Shown piece by piece: positions 46,951 to 57,105 of a stretch of DNA of 64,000 nt. Position numbers and translations under genes: made by a program. Position 1 is the stretch's first letter. The number at the start of each line of letters is the position of its first letter. Source of the stretch: Aspidiotus rigidus (taxonomy: Eukaryota > Arthropoda > Insecta > Hemiptera > Diaspididae); the NCBI GenBank assembly GCA_035079385.1, contig JAVHKY010000015.1:6510001-6574000 (forward strand), in the 5' to 3' direction. The notes under the pieces are model-generated. The model saw only the letters and a program-made list of their open reading frames with translations. It was not told where the DNA came from and searched no databases.

Positions 46951-48686
46951 GGACGTTGAGCTCTTTTGAGAGGGAGGCTCGTCGGGAGGGAGTTCGGTGA
47001 GCAGCTTTTTGAGTTGTTTACGTCTGACCAAGAGGCGGATGTTAGATTCGAGGCCGTTTAACTTGGCAATTTTTTCAATTTGCTTAACCTCGTGTTCGAA
47101 AGCCACATCATCTAGAGGAATATGGATCAGCCTGTGGATGGCTGCGTTTATGGCTGCCATTTTGTGGGATGGAGGATGGAAGGAGTCCACGTGGATTGAA
47201 ACGCCCGTGAACGAAGCTTTCCTAAAGATGCCAAATTTAGCTTTTAGAATATTGTTTTACGATGAGGGTGATGGTGACATCTAGAAAATTGATGCTGTTT
47301 CCTCCTGTTTCAAGCGTGAATTTTATAGCGGGGTCAAAATTGTTGAGTTCTTGGAGGGAGAGTTGTATCTCCGGAAGAGGGCCACGCCAGACACATAACA
47401 CATCGGTCGACATAGCGAGCCCAGAATCGTATTCGAGAGGCGTATGGGCTTGAGCTAAGGATGGAGGTTTCGAGGTAGTTCATGAACACATTTGCTACCA
47501 GAGAGGATAGTGGACCTCCCATCGGAAGCCCATCCGGAAACTTGTAGGTCGTTTTCCTGAAGACGCAAACATTTTGAGAGAGGCACACTTGGAGTAAATT
47601 GCGGAATTCGTTGATGATGTCCGGATGAATATTCTGTCTTTCCAGGAACCGGAGGAGGAGGGGGATGGTGCGCGCCACCGGAATTTTAGAAAACATACTG
47701 GCGATGTCGAAGGAGACTAGTATCGATCCGGAAGGAAAATTTGTGTTGGAAATTCTTGATGTGAGATCGAGGGAGTTGCGAACCGCATAAAAAGGATTGA
47801 AGTCGGCCACAGAACAGAACCAGTTGGTCAGGAACTTCGCGAGCTTGTAGGTTGGGTCGGAATAGAAAGCGACGACTGGCCGTATTAATAGGTCTGGCTT
47901 ATGTAGCTCCATCTGCCCATATAGTTGCGGCAGTGAAGGGTTCATTTATAGGAGGAATTTCCGTTCTTGGGGGAGTATATGCTTAGCGTTCTTGATGGTG
48001 GAACGCACTTCTGAGTTGTATTCGGCGAATTTTGACGGAATTTTGGAGGCACGGGCAGAGGCCAGGAAGTCGGTGACTTTTTGTTCGTATAATGGGCGGG
48101 GCATAATAACAACAGCTTCGCCTTTATCGGCTTTCACCAGCGTAAGATCGTTCTGTTGCAGGTTACGTTTCAAGGAGGAAAAGCACCGGACCAGAGGGGA
48201 TTTAGTGTTGCCTAGTTGATCGATTGCTTCGCGAATGAGATGCCGTGTGTTGTCATCGTTAAGACGATTATCGGTGCGAATACCGGTAGCCAGGTCAGAG
48301 ACGAAGACGCTCTCGAGGGCTTCTTTCAGGTTTGTGGGTGGTAACGCGAATTTCTTTCCTTTTTTGAGGAGGTCAAGCTCAGGAGATGAGAAGTGGGTGG
48401 AAGATAGGTTGACGACGGCAGGAGCGAAGGGAGTGTCGGTATCAGGAGCCGGATGAGGAGTTTTCGGTTTGGATAGATGTTGGAGCTTCTTCAATTTAGT
48501 TGTACGAAGGAGGGAGTGAAGCCTTGATTGTTTTCGGCTGGCGGTAGACTGGAGGTTGAGAAACTCTTCCGGGGTGAGTTCGGAAGAAAGTTTAATGGCT
48601 AACCGGCGAAGGAGATCTTGGTGTTTCGCCTTTTCACAGTACCATCGTCGTCGTTCGGAGTCCAGCCAATGACGGGTTAGCCATGT
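46951..48686 (-). pseudogene. PLE family A, inverted 5' segment (RT)
   Basis: Minus strand from 48686: TWLTRHWLDSERRRWYCEKA, PEEFLNLQ, LTLVKADKGEAVVIMPRPLY, one stop at 47946, then PDLLIRPVVAFYSDPTYKLA, ILVSFDIASMFSKIPVART (motif A) and FPDGLPMGGPLSSLVANVFM. RFWARYVD follows, where one extra C breaks the catalytic YVDD. It then continues in another frame to IKFTLETGGNSINFLDV and the connector (LESNIRLLVRRKQLKKLL), ending at 46951. It lies in inverse orientation to its own 3' half at 48687-49565. Confidence 0.85.
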
Positions 48687-49371
48687 CATCCACAGGCTGG
48701 TCCATATTCCTCTAGATGACGTGGCTTTCGAACACGAGGTTAAGCAGATTGAAATAAGTGCCAAGTTAAACGGCCTCGAATCTAACATCCGCCTCTTGGT
48801 CAGACGTAAACAACTCAAAAAGCTGCTCACCGAACTCCCTCCCGACGAGCCTACCTTTCAAAAGAGCTCAACATCCAGAACACGATGGATTCGCCTACCA
48901 TACCTCGGGAGACTTACAGAAAAACTTTCGTCAAAGCTCCGAAGATTCAACTACTGAGTAGGCTTCTATCCAGTCAACACTTTGTCTAACCTCTCCACCT
49001 TGAAGGATGCTGTACCACCAATGGATAAATCAGGCATTTACCGAATAACGTGCGGGTCCTGCGATGCTCAGTACGTTGGCCAGACCGGCCGTTCCCTCCG
49101 TACTCGCTTCCGCGAGCATAAAGCAGCCATCTCCAATGGAAAATACTCTGCTTTTGCTGAACATTGCACGGATAAAAATCACCCCGTCGATAATGCCGTC
49201 ATCGAACTCCTTCACAACGCCGATAAAGGTCAAAACATGACTCGTCTGGAAGAAACCGAGATCATTCGCTCTTCATCTACAAACTCGTCGACTCTAAACG
49301 ACACATCATCTACCTTTCTTAATCCGTTCATTGAAACCCTTTACAACTTTAATCAGCACTTCCTGTCTTGA
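48687..49371 (+). pseudogene. PLE family A, GIY-YIG 3' segment
   Basis: Begins inside the connector (IPLDDVAFEHEVKQIE, SNIRLLVRRKQLKKLLTELP), repeating 46951-47143 in inverse orientation. One TGA at 48955 interrupts the frame, consistent with CGA-to-TGA. The nuclease reads MDKSGIYRITCGSCDAQYVG then QTGRSLRTRFREHK, with GIY, CxxC and YVG in place of YIG, then EHCTDKNHP, and stops at 49371. A catalytic Glu candidate lies in LEETEII. Confidence 0.85.
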
Positions 49372-49565
49372 CCTGATCCCCTCGTTCGACTTTCTTTCAT
49401 CTCCTTACCAGTTTCAATGCTTTCATTCAGTTCTCTCCTGATGATGATACGACGCCAGATCTATCGAAACCGGTCGAACAACTAGTCCTCGGAACTAATC
49501 TAAATTTATATTTTCGACAAATTGACCAATTTTTCCTTAATTCTATATTTTATTTTATTTTTATT
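49372..49565 (+). mobile_element. PLE family A 3' end
   Basis: 3' UTR with the hammerhead motif (49429-49496), then an AT-rich tail ending in TTTTATTT-type repeats near 49565. Confidence 0.6.
49429..49496 (+). ncRNA. Hammerhead-type ribozyme motif, PLE family A
   Basis: Outer stem I is AGTTC (49429-49433) with GAACT (49492-49496). Core CTGATGA is at 49438-49444 and T49445 is unpaired. Stem II is GATA/TATC (49446-49449, 49462-49465), then GAA (49466-49468). Self-complementary ACCGGT (49469-49474) follows, with C49475 at the cleavage position. The inner part of stem I is weak (two pairs). Confidence 0.6.
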
Positions 49566-49599
49566 TTATTTCTGTTCTACCTCTTTTCCGTTGTGGTGT

Positions 49600-49872
49600 T
49601 TCTCTAGTCATCTGAATAAAATTTCGATAATAAAACTCTAGTTCCGGACTCTCTAATCTGTTACGTGCTGTACTATTCCTCCTATTCCAAACATCATAAG
49701 AGCATAAAATTGATCCTGGGGGAAGACATATGTCCTTCAATTTGTCAGTTTTTAACTGAATAGGGAGACTCCTCCTCCACTCGAGCTTTGAACCATCTAT
49801 CCAGGAATTTAGTGAGGGAGTTGGTTGGGGAGGAAACGAACTAGACGACCGGCCGTATCGGCACTTTTTTTT
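49600..49872 (-). pseudogene. PLE family B RT fragment
   Basis: Minus strand reads KKKVPIRPVV, then SSPTNSLTKFLDRWFKARVE and LKDICLPPGSILCSYDV, matching the family-B RT just before motif A. It meets an inverse family-B segment at 49873. Confidence 0.65.
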
Positions 49873-50345
49873 TCGTGTAGCCAACCGTAAAATTAAAAAA
49901 CGTATTGATTCTGTTATAGCCCTAAGTAGTCGAGCATCCGGCATCCAAAGGTGCGACTCTCAATCGTCTAGAAGCATAAAAAATTGTAAAAGCTTCTCAT
50001 TATGATCGTAAGTTCATTCTCTTAAAAATGCTCGATTCTCCTTCCTCATTCAAGAATTACAAACCACCTGTTCTCACCTGTGGTTTTTTTGGAATTTCTT
50101 TTTCCTCTTCCTCCAGTTCAATAAATTCTGAGTCAGTTTTGCCCCCTCTTCCTGAAGATGGTCAGCGTCGCCTGTTTGAAACCTCTCGTTCCATTTCATT
50201 GATGGTTAGTATCATTGCAAAACGTTTAAATTCCCGATTAGAAACTGGTGCAACTTCTCGATTGGTCGGTTTCATGAGACTTTTTGATGAGGAAATCATT
50301 CATTCGATTATCGTGGCCACTAATTTTATCTCTATCATTTTGTGA
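49873..50345 (+). pseudogene. Possible PLE family B ORF1
   Basis: Starts with NRKIKKRIDSVIALSS, nearly identical at the DNA level to 11061-11095. After frame changes it continues as a coherent stretch: KIVKASHYDRKFILLKMLDS, SSFKNYKPPVL, PPLPEDGQRRLFETSRSISL, RLVGFMRLFDEEIIHSI, stop at 50345. Serine-rich middle. I know no matching domain. It may be the first reading frame of family B or an unrelated gag-like protein. Confidence 0.35.
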
Positions 50346-51882
50346 TACACTGTATTACATCACGCTTATCAAATTTTGTTTAATGGTTAATTCAAGAAAG
50401 AACAGTCTTTGATACAGCCGAACAAAAGACTAGGTACTCGAGTTTCCGAGATTATCCCAGAATCGATGTGATTACACGATTTGACTCGTAGGAGTTGTAA
50501 GCGAATCGAAATGAAAGAAAAGAACAGCACTCGTATACCTATTTCATTCCTCCTAATTTATTCGTACGAGCGGTACGCGAACGTGAATCAGTCTACGGGT
50601 GCGAAATTGGCACGTGTAATTAACCATCTATGCTATCATTTAATTGAAACGATTATTTTCAATTTTTCTCGTATCTCTTTAGACGACATATTGCGGCAAA
50701 ATGACGGAAGAATATAGAGGTTGTTCTCGAAGTACGGTCTTTATAAGTATCTTGTGATTTATTTGGAGGCTGGTGTTGAAATTACTTACAGTCTATATGG
50801 CACTACCAAATATAATTTTACTTTTAGTGTTTTATCGTGAATACTGTTAATTCTAATCTCATTTTAATACTCCGGTGACATTTGATTGTTGTACGCCTAC
50901 AAGTGACGTATTCGGCCAAAAATTTGGCTAGCGTGATGATGCTTGTGAATCCTGATTTTGTTTCCAAGAAAACTACTTTTTTCAAGACTGTAAGTAATTT
51001 TTTATTCTGTATTTTGTTTTCCTCGTAAGGAAAAAAAGTTGGGACTTTTATGATCAGTGAAAATATTAGATATAGGTGCAATTGTTACTTTATGACGTTT
51101 ATTTCAGGAAATACTTGCGGCATAAACGAGTAATAGAATTGAGAGAATTTTCTGACCTTATTGATTGAGTGGGCGCAAAAAAGCCATTAATTTTTGAGAA
51201 CATAATAATTGTACTGTGGAAGACTCAATAGAGAGAGGGATAATTTAAATTATATCATGTTCAAGTTTCGAAATTATGAACCACCGTTTATTTTTATTTC
51301 CCTCGCCCCTACTTCGAGTCAATGTAGTCGGAATTTTGCAATTAGGCTTAATTAGGATGAAGTCATTATTTTAATTGCGATAAAAACATTGATTCGGGCT
51401 TCGTTTTCTATCCATTCGTCCACAAACTCAATTTCGTATCCTAAAGTAGAGAAGAGCTACACGCGAAAATATCGACAGGTCTTTGCTGAGCTGTTTGAAT
51501 TAGGATAAGGGAGAGGACTTGAGAAAATTTCAACCATAGAGCTATTTATGTAAAGGGATGAGGCCTAGGAAAATCTCAACTATTGAACTACGCATATCAA
51601 GATGTAGATCTTAAGAAGATTTCCGACTTTCGAGCTGTACGCACGAGGAGGGGAAAGAGGTTCGGAAAAATCTCGACCATTGCGCTGCTGTATGAAAGAG
51701 GAGTAAATTGTGATTTTGACGGGGATGGGGGCTCTGACCTACTTCAGGGCTGACGGTTTGTAATGCGGGAAGTAGCAACTTACCGCAACTTCGAAACCGA
51801 ACTCCTCAAAACTTCTTCAGGGCATTGGGAAAATTTGGTCTTTCGAGCTATATGCATAGGGACGGTGACTCGGAACAATTTT
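50346..51882. other. No gene; array-like repeats from about 51490
   Basis: 50346-51480 has nothing recognised. 51490-51860 contains diverged units of the 43-bp array (GAGCTATTTATG, GAGCTGTACGCAC, GAGCTATATGCATAGGG), leading into the hairpin-ended repeat. Confidence 0.5.
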
Positions 51883-52290
51883 AACAGGGAACCTGTTCTA
51901 TAGGGGGCTTTTTTAGAAATTTGCCGTGCGCCGTCCAACAAAAAACTCGGAAAAATTTCGAGTCTTGAGCCTCGTATATACGATAGGAGAGAGTCTTAGA
52001 AAAATGTCGACTCTCGAGCCATATATGATAGGAGGGGGAAATTGAAAAAATTTCGACTCTCGAGCTATATATGATAGGAGGGAGACTTGGAAAAATTTCG
52101 ACTATCGAGCCATATAGGATAGGGACTTGGAAAAATTTCAGAAAAATTTAGACTCTCGAACTATATTATACTAGGCTTATGGTAGGTCTACCCTTTTTTA
52201 TACTAGCTTTTTGAATTCTCAATGCCAAATCCCGTATGACTCATAAAACAGGTTCCCTGCGTTCCTCGTTCAACTTCGTTAAGGAAACTG
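51883..52290. mobile_element. Complete type I hairpin-ended repeat with array
   Basis: Left end AACAGGGAACCTGTT (51883-51897), right end in mirror image (AACAGGTTCCCTGC at about 52247) with the extra hairpin TTCAACTTCGTTAAGGAA. Between them are four to five 43-bp units (TCTCGAGCTATATATGATAG at 52058 is the clearest) and a TATACTAGG fragment. No coding content. Confidence 0.6.
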
Positions 52291-52583
52291 TCGTTCTGAT
52301 TATTGGGATAAGTACGGTATGTGGCGGAGGAGGGTGATCATCGAATAGTAGGTATATCAAGAGGCGGGCTTGAAAACATTTCGAACTTCAAGTTGTGCCT
52401 ATAAAAACGGAGAAGATATTTGAACAAAATATTAGTGATTCCCCCTTTTGGAAAAAACATTGAATCATGGATGTGTTTTCTTCGAACTCCATAATTAACT
52501 AGTGGGGAAAAGAGATTGCCTAGTACGAACTGTATGTTGGGCCAAGTATACTAAAGGTCAGGCCTGAGAACAGTTATTTTTTC
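52291..52583. other. No gene recognised
   Basis: Short AT-rich linker between repeats. Confidence 0.4.
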
Positions 52584-52609
52584 TTAGTGGTTCCGGTCGT
52601 TAAGCTTTT

Positions 52610-52770
52610 TGGAATAAATTGTGAGATCCGGTACCTTTAGGTTCTGGTTCCAGAACCCGTATCCAGGGACAGATTTCTTTTGTTCTCGGTTCCAGAACCC
52701 AAATCTAGGATCGGGTTCTTGTTGGTTCCAGTTCCAGAATCCAAATTCAGGATCCGATTCCTTTAAATAA
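52610..52770 (-). repeat. 48-bp tandem repeat, three units, open on the minus strand
   Basis: Units share GGTTCCAGAACCC-type cores. The minus-strand frame 52584-52829 (81 residues) encodes three 16-residue units built on DPxFGFWNxxQ (PEFGFWNWNQQ, PRFGFWNREQK, PGYGFWNQNLK). It is open through the array, but that may simply reflect a unit length divisible by three. Confidence 0.55.
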
Positions 52771-52850
52771 TCGGTCTTAATCGAAATCGAGATTGAAAAC
52801 TTCCATGAGAAAAATTTTCCGCTTGCCATCTAATTTTTTTTCTTTCAAAC

Positions 52851-52901
52851 CATTTACGACCCTGACGAAGAACGCAGGACGTTCGAAACGTTGGTCAAAT
52901 G
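52851..52901 (+). ncRNA. Orphan hammerhead-type ribozyme motif (PLE family D)
   Basis: Stem I is CATTT plus GACC (52851-52855 and 52858-52861), paired with GGTC plus AAATG (52893-52901), with a 2-base bulge. Core CTGACGA is at 52862-52868 and A52869 is unpaired. Stem II is GAAC/GTTC (52870-52873, 52881-52884), then GAA. Self-complementary ACGT (52888-52891) and T52892 at the cleavage position follow. No PLE coding sequence lies next to it, so it appears to be an isolated 3' end. Confidence 0.6.
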
Positions 52902-52978
52902 AAAAATTTTTTTCGAACGAAATTGTAATAAATTTTATTTCCTTTATTGACTTATTTCGATAATTACTTTATGTTTTA

Positions 52979-53253
52979 TTAGGGAGAACCCGCTATCCCT
53001 TTTGTTGGGGGGTACTTTCTGGAAATTTTCGTCGCGCGAGCGGTCCCAGGTTGATGAGGTCACAGAGAGAGGGTGGGCTTAGAAAAATTTCGACTCTTGA
53101 GCTATATATGATAGGAGAGGGACTTGGAGTAATTTTGACTCTCGAGTTATATTATGATAGAATTTTCTATACGTTCTACTTTTTGAAAGACTTTCCGCAG
53201 TGGAATACGGCCATCTTGCGAGTTCCCTGCTCGCTGTTGCAAAACTTGCAACG
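52979..53253. mobile_element. Short type II hairpin-ended repeat
   Basis: Left end TTAGGGAGAACCCGCTATCC, right end CTTGCGAGTTCCCTGCTCGC followed by TTGCAAAACTTGCAACG. These are the two structured termini also found at 11820-11957, 12195-12412 and 23681-24765. It contains two array units (GAGCTATATATGATAGG). Confidence 0.6.
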
Positions 53254-53789
53254 ACATTCTAATTTTTTTGTAGACATTACTCATGATATGCTTTTGTCAA
53301 ATGGAATCTAATAATAATTATTGTATGAGAAAATCGAAGATTTTTTTTTTTCAAGATTGAGCTAATTGATCACCGTTCCATAAATGGAGAAAACTCTTTC
53401 TTTATGTTGAAACTTTTCTTGTATCTAAGTATAGTTTCACCTTTATCGCCGCGGCGTTTATCTTACCTATAAAGAAAGTGAAATTCAGGAATGAAAAATA
53501 GAATCTTTGATAAAAAAAAATTTACATCATGTACGAAATTACGTAATGAAGACATCTCTTTTTTCTTGCTCGCTGATGCAAGCTTCGATTAATCAGCTGT
53601 GTGCTAAGCTTCGTATTTACAAATTTATCTTCCAAGATCCTCTTTTTTGTTCGGTCGCAATCAAATGAGGGTGAGAGTCTCAAAAAAGCTTCTGATTAGA
53701 CATTTATGGTTTCAAATTGAAACATAATATCATCTTGTAATTTGTTATCTACCGTTGAAAAAGGCTAATTGACAACTGTCTGTATTCAT
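53254..53789. other. No gene recognised
   Basis: AT-rich with a T run at 53340. Confidence 0.45.
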
Positions 53790-55035
53790 TTACAGACAGG
53801 TTAACAAATCTTTCCTACAATCCCTGGTTGCAATACAATCTGCAGCCCTACATTTAGCCCTTGGTGCTTTGCGCACCAGCTCCACGCTTTTCCCTCTACA
53901 ATTCCACTCATTATTGATTATAGCCAACTCTCTCGCCTCTTTTGCCCAGTTTCCCCACCTCACCTCCCTTCTCACCTAAAATTCTCTCTACTCCTCTCTT
54001 TACAATCTCATCATGACCACCATCTCAAATTTCAGGCCCTTCTCCCCATCTTCTCATCCACCCCTCCACGGACATCCTCAACACCTATCATGCGCTTCGA
54101 CCTAGCCAACCTACAGAAACCGCCCAATATAACCTACATAAGACACATTAAAAACATGATTGCTTATGACTTCCCCTCCCACAACCTGGGCTTTACAGAT
54201 GGATCCGAATCGGGCTTGAAAACTGCCTACGCTTTCTCCATCAACGATGAAGTCTCATTCTTTGATCGTAAGAAAAACTCGATCACCATCTATTCCTACC
54301 TCCGTACTCACCTTACTCTCCATGAACCCTGTCAATTTCTCCTCCTCTATAACTCTCTCTCCGCTCTCCGAGCCATGCAAAACTCCTACTCTTCCAATCC
54401 TATCGTTTAGCGCATTCTCATCCTCCTGCATGCCTTAATATCTTCTCCGTCTTCAATTGCTTTCCTCTTCCATCTACCGGAACACGACGCAGTTGGATCT
54501 GGTTGACAAGCAAGCTGTGCTCTCCCCCTGAATCACGAATCGCTCTTTCTCTCCTTCCTAAGATTTAAAATCTTTCTACCGTTCCCAAATCATCTCACCT
54601 TGGCACAGCCAATGGTCCTCTCAACCATGCAACAAACTTCGTTCAATTAAATAATCCCCGATCCCCTGGTCTTCTTCAATGCGTTTCTCACACCACGAAA
54701 AAATAGTTGTAACTCGACTACGAATTGGCACCTTCGCCTATCCCGCTCCTTCCTACTCCTTGGACTCTCTGCTCCTTCCTCATACCTATACTATTAAACT
54801 AAAAATTTATCCGTCTCACATTGTTTCACCTGTCCTTCTTTCGTAAACTGCAGGCATTTATTTTCTGTCTCCTCCAAGCCTCTTCTGCTCTCTCCAACAA
54901 CTCAGAACCCATCACTAACACTTCGAACTTCCTTTGACCAACCTACTACTACAAATTCCTTTAATCCCAATCTTTCTTCCTGAGCTAATGATCCGTCGAG
55001 TAGTTGAATAGCTCGTAGAAAAAAAAATATATATG
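53790..55035 (+). pseudogene. RNase-H LINE 3 relic
   Basis: AIQSAALHLALGALRTSSTL matches the post-RT region of LINE 1 (IQTSSLRMASGAYRTSP). RNase H follows: NLGFTDGSESGLKTAYAFSI, then LLLYNSLSALRAMQNS (third Asp lost), IAFLFHLPEHDAV and VVTRLRIGTFAYPAPSYSLD. Many stops. It ends in an A-rich tail near 55020-55032. Older than LINEs 1 and 2. Confidence 0.75.
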
Positions 55036-55555
55036 CATTTCTATATCTGAAAATGGGCTTCTAAGTATATCAAGGATTCAAGTAAGCGGTCAGCTAACCT
55101 TTCTATCTGTTTGAGGACGATCTAACAGTCTTCTGTAGCATGCTACAGCCGCTCATTATCGAAATGCTTCTCCTGTTGTCACGCGACCCTAGATTTTTGT
55201 TTTTATCACGAGAAAAGAAGTGTGGCTGTTTTAGTCAAGAACACTGCGGAAACGGATCGTAATCTGTAGAAGTATTGTAGTAAGATAGAAAAGAAATAAA
55301 GATAACGTTGTAGGTTCAAGCCCCGCTGGAAAATTGCAGAAATTTGTGGGCTTATCGTTATTTTTTAATTCTTCCCTCTCGTGATCGATAGTATGAGAAG
55401 TGAACGTCCGCTCTTTAATCACCGCAGTATAATTCGAATAATGTTCGTGAGAAATCTAATTTTCGTAAATGGTGTGAAAACAAGAATTAACAATTTGTAC
55501 GGTAATCTTGAAAACATCATCATGCCTAAGAGTAATTTTTGTTTTCCAATTACAG
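55036..55555. other. Upstream intron or flank of transporter exon
   Basis: No exon recognised. A tRNA-like scrap (GGTTCAAGCCCCGCTGG at 55313-55329) is present but does not fold as a tRNA. Confidence 0.4.
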
Positions 55556-55694
55556 ATTTGTATCACCAGCGTAATATGTTTCACGTTTTTGATGTGCGGC
55601 TGCTCGCGAATGTTCATCGCGTACATGATATCTCAACTGCGAAAAGACCCCTACGACTGCATAAGTGTGGATGATAATCAAGCCTCGTGGTTAG
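55556..55694 (+). CDS. Sugar-porter MFS transporter, internal exon (first transmembrane segment)
   Basis: Acceptor CCAATTACAG precedes 55556 and donor GTAAGC follows 55694. The frame reads ICITSVICFTFLMCGCSRMF, then MISQLRKDPYDCISVDDNQA and SWLG: a hydrophobic first membrane helix, an extracellular loop and the SWxGS start of the second helix, as in insect facilitated trehalose/sugar transporters. The exon ends in phase 1, matching the next exon (GSLSSLWNP). An upstream exon with the start codon must exist but was not recognised. The unusual MCGCSR in place of the common Gly-rich TM1 motif makes the substrate uncertain. Confidence 0.7.
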
Positions 55695-57009
55695 GTAAGC
55701 GCTTTTTACCAAAATTCACCCTGACCTAGGCTGATCATAAAATAATAAAGCATCGTTACAATCGTCGCTTTTCCTTCGTTCGAAAAACATTTCCCTATGT
55801 ACGTACGTGGACCGAAAAGGAGGGCGAAAACGTCGCCGCGCTGATTAAGCATTCAATTTTACGATCGTCTAACTGGAAGTCGGGAGTGTGTATTTTCGGG
55901 TCTCGCGGGACCGCGCGATATTAACGATAGTAACGATACAACGCTTTCATCGTGACCTTCCTCCTATTCTCGAAAACGATCGAGGAAGGAGTTTTAAAAC
56001 TGCGTAGGAAAGGATTTTGACGATGGCTTTGAGATCCGTACTTACCATTCTTTACGTTCGTCTGGAGAAAGATTTTGAATTTATTTCGCGCGCTTCTGGA
56101 CTAAGAATCGATTTTATGTACTCGCGCAAGGTCTTCCACTTTTCCTCACCCTTCTTCTCCCTACACGCGAATGAAGTATCTTTTCGACACGCGAGTTTTA
56201 AAATTTAATTATGCTAAAGAGATTCACAATTCAGACGTCTGCATTAAAAGATCTTAGTAATTAAGCCTACATAATACAGTGTGTTCATTTCGTTGGAAAA
56301 TTTTCGTCAAATACTCGCGACAAAAGGAAAAAAACATCGCTAGGAGTCTCTTCTTCTTGCGTTGTAAAATTATAATTTAAGGGACGAGCTGATGCAAGTT
56401 GAAAAAAAAAAAAACAGGAGATACGAGAAAGCTAAAATGGGAAAATGAGCGATTTGAAACTAAGAAAAGCAGTTTTTCATCATCCATAGAAATTAAGAAT
56501 AGAGATTACCTTGATTATCGGTCAAATCCCCGAAGGAATTTCCCCAAAGATTTATTCCCCCGACTGTTTTCCCGCAAGCTGCGATTTCTCATTCCTTTTC
56601 CCGATAAAAATTTCCTTAAGGTAATTGAAACTTTTCAAAGTGGGTGTATCTTGAGACTGAAGATGGACGAATGACTCAGAAATGGTCCATTGAATTTGTC
56701 TGTTGTGGTTCTATGCGTCGTATATGTCTTTCTACTACTGAAAATATTATGTTTTTCGTACTAAGTATTTTGATTTTTTTATCGAAAAGAGTTCCTGGAA
56801 CTCGTTTAAGGATCAACTGTCAAGTGTTTCATTTCTGTCCCTGTCTCTCTCTTTGTCTTCTTTCTAATAATTTGTCTTTGCAGAATTGACAATTTGAATG
56901 GCCAATTGAGTCTCTGAAGCCGTCTTGGGTTCGATTTTACAAACTTAGCAATCAGATCAGTTTTTTCCCTTTTAAATGGACAAGATCATAAGTTTCAATA
57001 GAAAAGAAA

Positions 57010-57105
57010 AGTTGAAGATACAGACATCTTTCGGCCAGTCAGCAACGAGGGCGCACCGCTGAATCAGAAGTCCGTGACTCACTCACTCAGCCCCCGGCGC
57101 TTCTC
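57010..57105 (-). mobile_element. tRNA-derived SINE-like element, copy 2
   Basis: The minus strand has GGGGGCTGAGTGAGTGAGTC (decayed A-box region), GGACTTCTGATTC, CTCGTTGCTGACTGG and GTATCTTCAACTTTTC. Order and spacing match copy 1 at 34239-34358. Confidence 0.4.

Noticed and set aside
55260..55335. tRNA-like segment with GGTTCAAGCCCCGCTGG and an anticodon-like arm
   Set aside because: The T stem has a mismatch, the spacing between arms is too long and no acceptor stem forms. At best a pseudo-tRNA or SINE scrap.
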